From an uncultured Verrucomicrobiales bacterium (GTDB taxonomy: Bacteria; Verrucomicrobiota; Verrucomicrobiia; Verrucomicrobiales; Akkermansiaceae), in NCBI GenBank assembly GCA_937916135.1, contig CALFTQ010000015.1:1-64000 (forward strand): 64,000 bases of DNA, given 5' to 3'. The position numbers and the translations under genes are program-made. The notes beneath the pieces are model-generated. The model did not search any database. It saw nothing but the letters and a program-made list of their open reading frames with translations, and had not been told where the DNA came from. Position 1 is the stretch's first letter. Each line of letters begins with the position of its first letter. Shown piece after piece: positions 1-7,998 of this stretch.

Positions 1-1510
1 GGGCGGCGGAGCCGATGGCGAAGCCCTTACCGGTGGCGGCGGTGGTGTTGCCCAGGGCGTCCAGAGCGTCGGTGCGGGAGCGCACGTCATCGCCCAGGGA
101 GCTCATTTCGGCGTTGCCGCCGGCGTTGTCGGAGATGGGGCCGTAAGCGTCCGTGGCCAGGGTGAGGCCCAGGGTGGAAAGCATACCCACGGCGGCGATA
201 CCGATGCCGTAGAGACCCATGCTCATGTTCTGAGCGGAGAAGGTCCACTCACCGGCAGCGCAGAGGTAGGCGCCGATGGTGCCGAGCACGATGAAGATAA
301 CCGGCCAGCAGGTGGAAATCATACCCACGCCGATACCGGAGATAATCACGGTGGCAGGGCCGGTGGTGGCGTTCTCAGCGATGAACTGCACCGGCTTGAA
401 CTCGAAGGAGGTGTAGTACTCCGTCACCTTGCCGATGGCGATACCCACCACGAGACCGATGACGATGGAGCCCCAGAGACCCAGCCAGTTCTCGATGCCG
501 AGCAGCCAGAGGATGAGGGCGGAAAGAGCGGCGATAAGCACGCCGGAAACATTGATGCCGAAGTTCAGAGCAGCCATGAGCTGGGTCTGGTTGGCTTCGG
601 GCTTGGTGCGTACCAGGAAGATACCGATGATGGAGAGCAGGGCACCCACAGCGCCGATAATCATCGGGGCCATGACGAGCTGCAGACCGGTCTCATATGC
701 CCAGCCGGCGGTGGCAGCAGCGGCTGCACCCAGAGCGGCGGAAGCCAGGATGGAACCGGCGTAGGACTCGTAGAGGTCGGCACCCATGCCGGCCACGTCA
801 CCCACGTTGTCGCCCACGTTGTCGGCGATGGTCGCGGGGTTGCGGGGATCATCTTCGTTGAAGTGGTACTCGGTCTTACCCACGAGGTCAGCGCCCACGT
901 CAGCAGCCTTGGTGTAGATGCCGCCGCCCACACGGGCGAACAGTGCCTGCAAGGAAGCACCCATACCGAAGGTCAGCATGATGGTGGTAATCTGGGTCAG
1001 ACGGCTGATGCCCTCGGCGGCCACCAGACCGGTGTTGTCCAGAATCAGATACCAGCCGGAGATATCGAGCAGGCCGAAGCCCACCACCGTGAGACCCAGC
1101 ACAGCGCCGGAACGGAAGGCAAGCTGCAGGCCTTTGTTGAGGCCGTCCTTTTCATCGCGGCAGGCCTGGGCCACACGGCCGGAGGCGTAGGTAGCCGTCT
1201 TCATGCCGATGAAGCCGGCCAGACCGGAGAAGATACCACCAGTCAAGAATGCGATGGGAACAATGTTGTTCTGCAGGCCGTAGAAGGCCATGATGCCGAA
1301 CACCACTGCGATGATGACGAAGAAGATGGCAACAATCTTGTACTGCTGCTTGAGGTATGCCATGGCGCCTTCACGCACATAGCCCGCAATCTCCTTCATG
1401 CGGTCGTTGCCCTCGTCGGCCTTCTTCATGTCGAAGAAGAACTTGGCTGCGAAAGCCAGCGCGACGATGGATGCAAACGGCACTATCCAGAATAATATCT
1501 CGGGGTTCAT
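1..1510 (-). CDS. hppA: Membrane-bound K+-dependent pyrophosphatase, probably Na+(/H+)-pumping (3' end beyond window)
   Basis: Integral membrane enzyme that couples pyrophosphate hydrolysis to cation export. I read it by translating the minus strand from ATG at 1510; about 503 codons lie in the window and the C-terminus is cut off. The substrate-binding motif DVGADLVGK is at residues 204-212, followed by [12 protein letters not shown] at 230-241. [11 protein letters not shown] near the window edge has Ala where K+-independent enzymes have Lys, so the K+-dependent class is indicated. The gating glutamate is in DLYESY (Glu248), the position used by Na+-pumping enzymes, four residues before the plant H+-pump position. 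Thr90, Phe94, Asp149 and Met178 fall at or near residues I recall as marking the dual Na+,H+ subclass, which includes Akkermansia. The leader is A-rich without a Shine-Dalgarno. Confidence 0.95.
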   Translation of the reverse strand, partial: MNPEILFWIVPFASIVALAFAAKFFFDMKKADEGNDRMKEIAGYVREGAMAYLKQQYKIVAIFFVIIAVVFGIMAFYGLQNNIVPIAFLTGGIFSGLAGFIGMKTATYASGRVAQACRDEKDGLNKGLQLAFRSGAVLGLTVVGFGLLDISGWYLILDNTGLVAAEGISRLTQITTIMLTFGMGASLQALFARVGGGIYTKAADVGADLVGKTEYHFNEDDPRNPATIADNVGDNVGDVAGMGADLYESYAGSILASAALGAAAAATAGWAYETGLQLVMAPMIIGAVGALLSIIGIFLVRTKPEANQTQLMAALNFGINVSGVLIAALSALILWLLGIENWLGLWGSIVIGLVVGIAIGKVTEYYTSFEFKPVQFIAENATTGPATVIISGIGVGMISTCWPVIFIVLGTIGAYLCAAGEWTFSAQNMSMGLYGIGIAAVGMLSTLGLTLATDAYGPISDNAGGNAEMSSLGDDVRSRTDALDALGNTTAATGKGFAIGSAA

Positions 1511-1565
1511 GTTCGTTTGTGTTATTTTTTTAGTTAACTTTTTTGCAGGCACAAAAAAGTGCCAC

Positions 1566-1594
1566 AGTCTACACTAAAAGTCATCGTTTGGCAA
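1566..1594 (-). promoter_or_regulatory. Promoter of hppA
   Basis: On the minus strand TTGCCA and TAGACT are separated by 17 nt, leaving a leader of about 50 nt before the hppA ATG. The leader contains a small GGCAC/GTGCC hairpin at 1548-1563. Confidence 0.55.
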
Positions 1595-1735
1595 CCCGAA
1601 TTTCGAACTTTGACAGAAAAAATACGTCGCGGCGCAAAAAAGCCTGTGCCGTTTTTTTCGAATAAAGGCGGTGAAGAACAAGAGCTCCATGGTGCCGGGT
1701 GATTTGCTGAAAGGCCCGGCAGGCATTGCCCGGGA

Positions 1736-2335
1736 TTACCAATCAGCCGGGAGCGTTCGTGCTACCAGTATACGGGCAAAACCTATCAGGTGAATGGCCT
1801 CGTTTGTGCGCAGATAATCCGGGTCCAGGCCGTAGCGCCCCAGTCGCCAGCGGTCCAGAGCATCGGCATCCTTCAGAATGTGGTACAAAAGGCGTACGCG
1901 TTCGGAGGAATCGGCAAAAGCTTCACTTATGGCCGCTTCACCTGCTTTGTCAGAGCGGTCGTGGTAGCGCATGATGATGGCAGCTTCGGGAAAATAGGTC
2001 AGCTCAGGATGTTCCCGGCAAAATTCCTCGTAATACGCAGCGGCTCGTGCACCATGCCCTATGTCCTGTCCATCATCGATACGGCGGGTATCATGAAAGA
2101 TGGCTGCGTGTGCCAGGATGGTGAATGCTTGTTCGTCATCCGCGAAGCGTTGAAGCGCTATCAGCATGGCATACAGCAGCACGCGCTCACAGTGCGCAGT
2201 CTCATGTATCACGCTATCCTGCATGCCGAACTGTATATTTTTGTACATGTACTCAGCCCAGCGCTGGAAATGGCTTCTTGCAACAGGGTGCATCTGGCTT
2301 ATGAATTTTCCAGGAACGATTAAATTTTTCATCAT
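1736..2335 (-). CDS. HD-domain phosphohydrolase family protein
   Basis: A 199-residue soluble protein of the HD superfamily, whose members hydrolyse nucleotides or phosphodiesters with a divalent metal. The metal-binding pattern is visible in order: His in HETAHCERV (residues 44-52), the His-Asp doublet in AAIFHDTRR (about 77-85), a downstream RYHDRSDK, and the conserved Asp in LKDADALDRW (about 154-163). The order H...HD...D is typical of the small uncharacterised HD proteins; I see no relA, dGTPase or HD-GYP signature, so the substrate is unknown. Two ATGs lie in tandem at the start, with GAGGAG about 6-8 nt upstream of the first, a clear Shine-Dalgarno. It is a single-gene unit with its own promoter. 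Confidence 0.85.
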   Translation of the reverse strand: MMKNLIVPGKFISQMHPVARSHFQRWAEYMYKNIQFGMQDSVIHETAHCERVLLYAMLIALQRFADDEQAFTILAHAAIFHDTRRIDDGQDIGHGARAAAYYEEFCREHPELTYFPEAAIIMRYHDRSDKAGEAAISEAFADSSERVRLLYHILKDADALDRWRLGRYGLDPDYLRTNEAIHLIGFARILVARTLPADW

Positions 2336-2353
2336 GACTCCTCGTTGTCCGGC

Positions 2354-2382
2354 ATTCTAGCATGCCGAATAGCTTCTGGCAA
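2354..2382 (-). promoter_or_regulatory. Promoter of the HD-domain gene
   Basis: On the minus strand TTGCCA and TAGAAT are separated by 17 nt; the start codon follows after about 18 nt with a good GAGGAG ribosome-binding site. Confidence 0.6.
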
Positions 2383-2528
2383 TCAGATAAAGTCTGTTTC
2401 TGAGCTGTGAGAGGGGGCTGCGAGAAGAATAGGTTCGGGGGGGGCGGAAATCAAGGTTTGGTGAGTTGACTCCAAACAGTTTATATGATATATGGAAGAG
2501 TAGCTGCTGATGCGCAGGATACGACAGG

Positions 2529-3416
2529 ATGAGAACAAAACGAGAAAAGAGAAGAGGAAGGAGGCCCTCCCGAGCTCCTCTCAGCGGGGGCTGCGCTCCG
2601 GGGTCAGTCTCCGCTTGCGCAACTCTTCCCAGTTCGCGGCAGCTTTTGTCCTGCATCCGCCAGGGGGACGATATTCACGCGGTGGATGAATATGGATTGT
2701 CCCCACTTGCCCGAGCGGTGATGGCAGGGGCTGCGGATAATGTCCTGGCGCTTGCGGAATATGGCGCGGAGGTGAATCAGGTGGTGTGGGTAACACTCAA
2801 ATCACTGAAGGCCGGGGCCATGTACCGTATCAATGAGCATTTAGGTCTTCGCCAGGTGACTTCCATTCCGCGTGATTTGCCCTTTGCGTTGACCCCGCTC
2901 CACCTGGCTGCGTTGAGTGGCAATGCGGAGAGTATATGGGTGCTTCTCTGCAATGGAGCCGATGCCCACGCCCGGGTGGAGGGGCCGCTACCGCAGTTGT
3001 GCGGCTCCCCCATAGAGTTCTGCTCCAGATTTCTACCGCACGAGACGGAGGAGGAGATGGCGCAACGACAACGTTGCCTGGAGGTTTTCCGAGGAGGTAA
3101 ACGAGTGGATATGGACAAGAAGGTGTTCCGCTTGTTCCTGCACAAGATTTGCAAAAGCTCTCCTTCGACAATCGATACGCGAGTGGCTCAGATTCAGCGA
3201 TGCGAGAATATGCTTCGAGCGCTTTTCCCGCAGCAGCAGACATTCCTTTTCCTGAACGATGACGAGGAGCTGTTGAATCAGATGCGGCATGCCTTGCTGC
3301 AGACGGAGCAGTTCCGGTTGCTGAATCTGCGGCAGCATGGGGGGCTCGTTCATGCGCTGGATGACTTTGTAATCTTTGCGAAAAGTTGTACGAGATTAAA
3401 ATACAAGTCTTTGTAG
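2529..3416 (+). CDS. Ankyrin-repeat protein (short, start uncertain)
   Basis: First member of the ankyrin island. Recognisable ankyrin helices start near residue 46 (DDIHAVDEYGLSPLARAVMAGAADNVLALAEYGAEVN) and continue with a repeat at about 121-148 (LTPLHLAALSGNAESIWVLLCNGADAHAR). The C-terminal 130 residues show no repeat and no recognised domain. The first ~40 residues are basic and low-complexity, unlike an ankyrin N-cap, and an overlapping frame opens with its own ATG at 2510. The true start may therefore lie further downstream (for example the Leu codons near residue 39), or the 5' end may be frameshifted. Role unknown; ankyrin repeats usually bind proteins. Confidence 0.7.
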   Translation: MRTKREKRRGRRPSRAPLSGGCAPGSVSACATLPSSRQLLSCIRQGDDIHAVDEYGLSPLARAVMAGAADNVLALAEYGAEVNQVVWVTLKSLKAGAMYRINEHLGLRQVTSIPRDLPFALTPLHLAALSGNAESIWVLLCNGADAHARVEGPLPQLCGSPIEFCSRFLPHETEEEMAQRQRCLEVFRGGKRVDMDKKVFRLFLHKICKSSPSTIDTRVAQIQRCENMLRALFPQQQTFLFLNDDEELLNQMRHALLQTEQFRLLNLRQHGGLVHALDDFVIFAKSCTRLKYKSL

Positions 3417-3475
3417 CTTTGTTTGCGCCTGCGCCTTTTATATTAATTTTATAACAGAATAAAATTATAATGGGT

Positions 3476-3501
3476 GTAGCAGCGATTCTGCTACTTCTTT
3501 T
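3476..3501 (+). terminator. Terminator after the first ankyrin gene
   Basis: Stem GTAGCAG / CTGCTAC with a 5-nt loop, followed by TTCTTTT. It lies 60 nt after the stop codon. Confidence 0.55.
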
Positions 3502-3800
3502 CACAGTCATAAACTGCGATACCCGAACAGAGGATATTCGTGAAGAACCGGGAGCTTCCGTATACGGCTCACGGTTTGTTGCCGCTCTTCCTTTTCCGGG
3601 GAGGGGGATGATATCCGGAATGAACCCTTGCGGATCCTGTGTTTTGTTGAAATATATAATCGTAAGAGACGCAGTGTTCTATAGTTAGTTGATGTCGGGG
3701 AATTATGTTTGTGATAATTGTAGAAGTAGAGGGCGATGTTAAGAGACCTGCCCACTTGGGGGCGGTCGACGCCTGAAACACACAACATTAATATACAAAT
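3502..3800. other. Intergenic region without a convincing gene
   Basis: About 300 nt between the terminator and the next gene. Only short open frames occur, none with a plausible start region. The last 40 nt are A-rich (ACACACAACATTAATATACAA), like other leaders in this genome, and probably belong to the transcript of the next gene. Confidence 0.5.
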
Positions 3801-4586
3801 ATGGAAGACGACAATTTTGAGCTTTTCGAGAATCCGATTCAGGATTATACCGTTATCACCCTGGGGGAGGATTGGATGGTGCAGGCTTGCGTCAAGGAAA
3901 ACCCCTACCAGGATAACTACCAAGGGCTCTGGATACGCCTGGGGGATATCCCGCAGATGCTGACCCGGGTTTACAGCCTGTGGTTGTGCCAGGCTGAGGG
4001 CGGCATGGGGAGTGTGCGTATCCACAGCTGTGAGGAGGTGAAGCCGGAAGCCGGTGCGTACCTCCTGGAGGGGGTGTCCGCGTGTGTAGCAGCTCCCCAT
4101 CCGGAGGCGGCTACAATGGGTGAATGGTTGAAGAAGGACTGGAACCCGGCCTGGCGTTCGCTCTGGTTAGGAGAGGATGTGCGGCTCCGCGAACCTGGGG
4201 CCGATGTTTTCCACCGGACACAGAGAATTCTTGCACCACGTAGTATGGAATACAGGAAATCCCGGTTGAGCACCTATCTCAGCGCAGGTATCCGCCGCTG
4301 GGTGAAGTCTGAAGCGGGGGATGAGCCTGTTGTTCAGGTGGAAGCGCCCAGAATGATACGCCTGGTGCTTTCCGGGGTGCGGTGGAAGGAATCCGAGCCC
4401 CCCTGTGCCATCAGCATAGCCCTCACTTCCTGCCGGTATAATGCGGGTGGGCGCAATCACGCTCTTTTTTCATTAGAAGTGAGAGGTCAGCGTATTTCTG
4501 AGACGAGGGTAATGCTTTATCCAGAAGCCGTTAGGTATTCCTCGATAGTAGATTCCTATTGCGAGGATGGGGGAGCCTGTCTTTGA
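3801..4586 (+). CDS. Uncharacterised 261-residue protein
   Basis: I do not recognise this protein. It starts MEDDNFELFENPIQDYTVIT after an A-rich leader lacking a Shine-Dalgarno. The protein is soluble, rich in Trp and acidic residues in the first half, and has neither a signal peptide nor ankyrin repeats. Its position between ankyrin genes, in the same orientation and just upstream of the ankyrin-ADP-ribosylglycohydrolase gene, suggests it belongs to the same accessory locus. Codon use is G+C-rich and coding-like throughout, so the gene is probably real; the function is open. Confidence 0.65.
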   Translation: MEDDNFELFENPIQDYTVITLGEDWMVQACVKENPYQDNYQGLWIRLGDIPQMLTRVYSLWLCQAEGGMGSVRIHSCEEVKPEAGAYLLEGVSACVAAPHPEAATMGEWLKKDWNPAWRSLWLGEDVRLREPGADVFHRTQRILAPRSMEYRKSRLSTYLSAGIRRWVKSEAGDEPVVQVEAPRMIRLVLSGVRWKESEPPCAISIALTSCRYNAGGRNHALFSLEVRGQRISETRVMLYPEAVRYSSIVDSYCEDGGACL

Positions 4587-4705
4587 ATAGGCGCCCCCTT
4601 CCGGACCGGACAGGGAATAATTATTTAATAACAGAATTAGAATATTTATTTCAGAAACAACACAAAATACACCATATCGAACTCAACCAGGAGAGCAGAC
4701 ATCTG

Positions 4706-5932
4706 ATGACAACGGAACAACAGGAATTGATAAAGGCAGCGCGGGCCAATGCTTTGCCCCGCGTAGTACGCCTGCTGGCTTCAGGGGTAAACCCGAATTG
4801 CGGGCAGGGTATCACCCCATTGCTGGCGGCGGTTCGCCACGGCAATGTGTGGATGGCGCGGGCTTTGCTGAATGCCGGCGCTGATCCTGAAGCGAGGTCG
4901 GCGCAGGGGCTCTCGCCCATGGAATGCGCCAAGTCTTCCGATTTGCCGGCATCCACCGCGTTGCAACTTGTGGAACTGCTGGTGAAATACGGCGCAAAGG
5001 AGGGGGCGGAACGTGCGTCCGCGTGCCATTCCGCTCATACCCGTCAGCACAAGGAACGGGCCCGTGCCGCCTGGGCTGGCCTCATGGTGGGGGATGCCCT
5101 GGGGGCTCCTGTAGAGTTCTGCCATGAATATGAAATCCGCCGTGCGTACCCGGAAGGCGTGGACCGCATGTTGCACGGGTTCGGTATCTGCATAGACCGC
5201 AAAGCCGGCGAGGTGACGGATGATACCCAGATGGCCTGGTGTCTGCACCAGGCCCTGCTGGATGCCGATGGGTGGGATAAGTATGCGGCGCATAAGCGCT
5301 ATATGGACTGGTTCGAAACTGATCCGCCGGACGTGGGGGAAGCAGTTTCGGCTGCGCTGGAAGGCGAACCTCTGTCCGATAGCCAGGGAAATGGGGCGTT
5401 GATGCGCGTGCTGCCCATTGCCTTGTGGGCGGCGGAGCATCCGGATTTCGATTGGCAGACTGCGGCCCGGGAAGACGCTGCCATCACGCACCCGCACCCG
5501 GTGTGCGGAGATGCCAATGTGGTGTTTGTGCATGCTTTGCTGCAGGCCATGCAGCCCGGCGCTACACCGCGGGGTGTATATGAATCCACCTTGCAGTTTG
5601 CTGCAGAGCAGGGGGTGCATCCCCTGGTTCTGTTGACTCTGCGCCAGGCCGAAACGGAGCGCCCGGATTACGATGGCGAGTATATCGGCTGGGTGCTTGT
5701 CGCCTTGCAGAGTGCTTTCTACCAGCTGCTGCACGCTGCGGATTTCCGCTCGGCCCTGGTGGATATTGTGTCCTCCGGTGGTGATACGGATACCAATGCT
5801 GATATTGCGGGTGCTTTGCTGGCCGCCTTATACGGAGAGGACTGCATTCCTCACCAGTGGCTTGTTTGCGTGCGCGCTGTGAATGAAGCGCGCTTTACCC
5901 GTTTACTGCCTCGTAGAAAGGAGAGAAGATGA
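4706..5932 (+). CDS. Ankyrin / ADP-ribosylglycohydrolase fusion
   Basis: Two-domain protein of 408 residues. Residues ~1-98 carry three ankyrin-like repeats (for example TPLLAAVRHGNVWMARALLNAGADPEAR). Residues ~120-400 are an ADP-ribosylglycohydrolase (DraG/ARH family), which removes ADP-ribose from proteins or nucleic acids with two Mg2+ ions. The family motifs are intact: GLMVGDALGAP (125-135), DDTQM (172-176), HPHPVCGDAN (262-271) and SGGDTDTNADIAG (357-369), with metal ligands in the DDT and DTDTN motifs. I chose ATG 4706, with AGGAGA upstream; the open frame extends to 4559 but would overlap the previous gene. The stop overlaps the next start (TGATG), so it is coupled to the following ankyrin gene. 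The fusion suggests the ankyrin part targets the hydrolase to a modified partner. Confidence 0.9.
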   Translation: MTTEQQELIKAARANALPRVVRLLASGVNPNCGQGITPLLAAVRHGNVWMARALLNAGADPEARSAQGLSPMECAKSSDLPASTALQLVELLVKYGAKEGAERASACHSAHTRQHKERARAAWAGLMVGDALGAPVEFCHEYEIRRAYPEGVDRMLHGFGICIDRKAGEVTDDTQMAWCLHQALLDADGWDKYAAHKRYMDWFETDPPDVGEAVSAALEGEPLSDSQGNGALMRVLPIALWAAEHPDFDWQTAAREDAAITHPHPVCGDANVVFVHALLQAMQPGATPRGVYESTLQFAAEQGVHPLVLLTLRQAETERPDYDGEYIGWVLVALQSAFYQLLHAADFRSALVDIVSSGGDTDTNADIAGALLAALYGEDCIPHQWLVCVRAVNEARFTRLLPRRKERR

Positions 5933-6993
5933 TGAAACCGATGATTGATATGGATGATGCCGCTGCCTTGCAGCGCGGCATCAACGGTGGGATTTCCCCG
6001 GATGCCTGCCTGGATAATGGCCAGACGCTTCTTCAATATGCGGCGGAAAAAGGCGCACGCGATTGCGTGCGGATGCTGCTGTACCTGGGGGCTGATGCCA
6101 ATTTGTCCCACCGGGGGCTCCGCCCTTTGGGCCTGGCTGCGCTGCATGGCCATGCCGCCATCATGGCGTCCCTTCTGGCCGGTGGGGTGGATCTCTCTCC
6201 CATCAGCACGGGAAATGCCATGATTATAGCAGCCCGGGCCGGGCATGCGGATTGTGTCCGCCTTCTACTGGAAATGGATAATGCGGACGATATGAAACTG
6301 GAGGCGCTTCGAACGGCTCTTTTTCATGAGCGCGGCGACTGTGTTTCACTCCTGGCGGCAGAGTGGGGGCATTATGCTCATAACATCGAAGGCTTTTATG
6401 AGACCATCGAGCATACGGTGCGGAACTCAGAAATGCACGAATTTGCCCGTTCCGATGCCGTTCGTGCGCTGATTCAGTCCGCCCCGCCGCCTGGGACGGT
6501 GAATCAGGCCGTGATGCGGAATGACCAGGAAAGCCTCAAGCGCCTCCTTTCCGGGGGCGCCAATCCCGCTTCTCCGAATATCTGGGGGGTAGGCAATACC
6601 TTGCTGGATATTGTGGATTATGGAAAGGACCCGGCCCTGGCCACGCTTCTGGTTCAAGCCGGCGCCGAACCCTACGCTATGGGGGTATATGATGACGACG
6701 AAATAGAGACGCTGTTCCCCTGGCTTCTGGACATCGGGGGAGAACCTCTCAGTATCCTGGCGGCGGTGCGGAGAAATGATGTGGATGCGCTGCGACGGAT
6801 GCTTGCGGATGGTGCTGCGCCGGATAAGCCCTTGTCGGAGGATTTTTCCACTCCTCTCACCGTGGCCTTGAAATTGGGGCATACGCGCTGCGCGGAATTG
6901 CTGGTGCTGGCCGGTGCCTGCCTGTATGCTCGCGACTTACGGAAAAATTCTCCGCTCCGGTTTATGATGTATAGTCATGAATTTGCCGGTTAA
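5929..6993 (+). CDS. Ankyrin-repeat protein
   Basis: A 354-residue protein translationally coupled to the ADP-ribosylglycohydrolase gene by a 4-nt overlap. The N-terminal half carries about four ankyrin repeats (TLLQYAAEKGARDCVRMLLY, LRPLGLAALHGHAAIMASLL, AMIIAARAGHADCVRLLLE). A middle stretch (residues ~130-175) lacks repeats. Further repeats occur at the C-terminus (PLSILAAVRRNDVDALRRML, TPLTVALKLGHTRCAELLVL). There is no signal peptide or catalytic domain. The coupling suggests it works with the hydrolase, as a partner or targeting subunit, but this is inference from position only. Confidence 0.85.
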   Translation: MMKPMIDMDDAAALQRGINGGISPDACLDNGQTLLQYAAEKGARDCVRMLLYLGADANLSHRGLRPLGLAALHGHAAIMASLLAGGVDLSPISTGNAMIIAARAGHADCVRLLLEMDNADDMKLEALRTALFHERGDCVSLLAAEWGHYAHNIEGFYETIEHTVRNSEMHEFARSDAVRALIQSAPPPGTVNQAVMRNDQESLKRLLSGGANPASPNIWGVGNTLLDIVDYGKDPALATLLVQAGAEPYAMGVYDDDEIETLFPWLLDIGGEPLSILAAVRRNDVDALRRMLADGAAPDKPLSEDFSTPLTVALKLGHTRCAELLVLAGACLYARDLRKNSPLRFMMYSHEFAG

Positions 6994-7098
6994 AACTGTA
7001 ACGGGTTTATACTGCTCTTTCTATAGTCTCTTGGCTGTGCTGTGGGAGAATTAGTTATAAATAGATGTGTAAGCAATAGAATCGCACTAATCCATTAT

Positions 7099-7791
7099 AT
7101 GAAAATCACCACCACCATTCACACTGTAAAAAACACAGAGCCCACCCCCAGGAAGTCTGCTTTCGAGCGCTTGCTCGAAGCTCATGACTGCAGGAAGCTC
7201 CCGCGCCGGCTGCGGTACAGGCAGGTTATCACCCCTGCCAGCTGTGAAGCATGGCTTCGCAAGGTCGCAGGCTGTGACCAGGTTGTGCGCGACTGGATTT
7301 TGCGCGACACGCCCCAGCGCTTTGTTTACCTGAATCCGCTTGGCGAGGTCTGGGGCAAGGTGCAGCACTATATGGTGCAGCAGAACTTCCGCGTCCCGGA
7401 AGGTTATACCCACCTGCTGCAGCGGGATTCGCTTCAGCAGACGGTGGCCATGGCTCCCGCGCAGATGCTGGGGCTGCGCTTCCAGGGGGAGACCGTGACC
7501 TCGGCGGTTTCGCTCAAGGTGCTGCCTTTGAATGAGTGCCCCTTCCGCAATATCTGGATTTATCCGGAGGATATCGCGTTCTCGGCCGTGCAGGCCATGG
7601 CACTGATTGCCGGTGGCTTTACCTGCCCGGTGCGGATGGTTCATGCCATCCCGGATGGACTTACGCCCCGCCAGCAGGCCATTATCGGGGACTTGTTCAA
7701 CACCCTCAGCGAGGCTTTCACCTCGTCCGGGTTTGAGGTCAGCATGGTTGCTGCCCCGGTGAGCCGCTTCCTTGATGAACTGGCGGCTTAA
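7099..7791 (+). CDS. Uncharacterised 230-residue protein; 3' end duplicated at 14.2 kb
   Basis: Not recognised. I prefer ATG 7099 (MKITTTIHTVKNTEPTPRKS) over the upstream in-frame ATG at 7042, because the segment between does not look coding. The protein is soluble, basic near the N-terminus (RRLRYRQVITPASCEAWLRK) and has no membrane segment. Its last 16 codons (SMVAAPVSRFLDELAA), the stop codon and the following GC-rich hairpin are repeated almost exactly at 14202-14294, after the giant ankyrin gene. The intact copy is this one. This marks the gene as the site where the 7.8-14.2 kb segment was inserted, or as the source of a tandem duplication whose second copy was overwritten. Confidence 0.7.
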   Translation: MKITTTIHTVKNTEPTPRKSAFERLLEAHDCRKLPRRLRYRQVITPASCEAWLRKVAGCDQVVRDWILRDTPQRFVYLNPLGEVWGKVQHYMVQQNFRVPEGYTHLLQRDSLQQTVAMAPAQMLGLRFQGETVTSAVSLKVLPLNECPFRNIWIYPEDIAFSAVQAMALIAGGFTCPVRMVHAIPDGLTPRQQAIIGDLFNTLSEAFTSSGFEVSMVAAPVSRFLDELAA

Positions 7792-7831
7792 TTCCCCGCT
7801 CCTCCCCCACCGCCGGTACCCGGCGGTGGGG
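7738..7831 (+). repeat. Direct repeat, left copy (3' end of gene plus hairpin)
   Basis: A 94-nt segment covering the last codons of the preceding gene, its stop and a GC-rich hairpin (stem at 7806-7816 / 7820-7830). It recurs at 14202-14294 with about four substitutions and one 1-nt indel. Confidence 0.9.
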
Positions 7832-7855
7832 CGGAAGTAAATGCCTGTTTCTAAC

Positions 7856-7960
7856 ATGAGTTTGAACCAGATTTCTGAGAAAGATGCATACCTTGTTTCT
7901 AAATTTGCAAAACGTTATGGACAAGTTAAGTTAAAAGTTGTAGATTATACGCAAATCTGA
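7856..7960 (+). CDS. Possible small ORF (34 codons)
   Basis: ATG 7856 opens a 34-codon frame (starts MSLNQISEKDAYLVSKFAKR) with Lys- and Val-rich content and lower GC, like the following gene. There is no clear ribosome-binding site. It may be a small gene, a remnant, or chance. Confidence 0.3.
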   Translation: MSLNQISEKDAYLVSKFAKRYGQVKLKVVDYTQI

Positions 7961-7998
7961 AGTGGATTTTTTGATTAATCATAATTATTAGAGTTGCC

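Noticed and set aside
863..1495. Open frames on the plus strand over hppA
   Set aside because: The minus strand encodes an intact pyrophosphatase with all motifs; these are antisense shadows.
3470..3688. 72-codon plus-strand frame
   Set aside because: Starts inside a terminator hairpin and shows no recognisable composition or ribosome-binding site.
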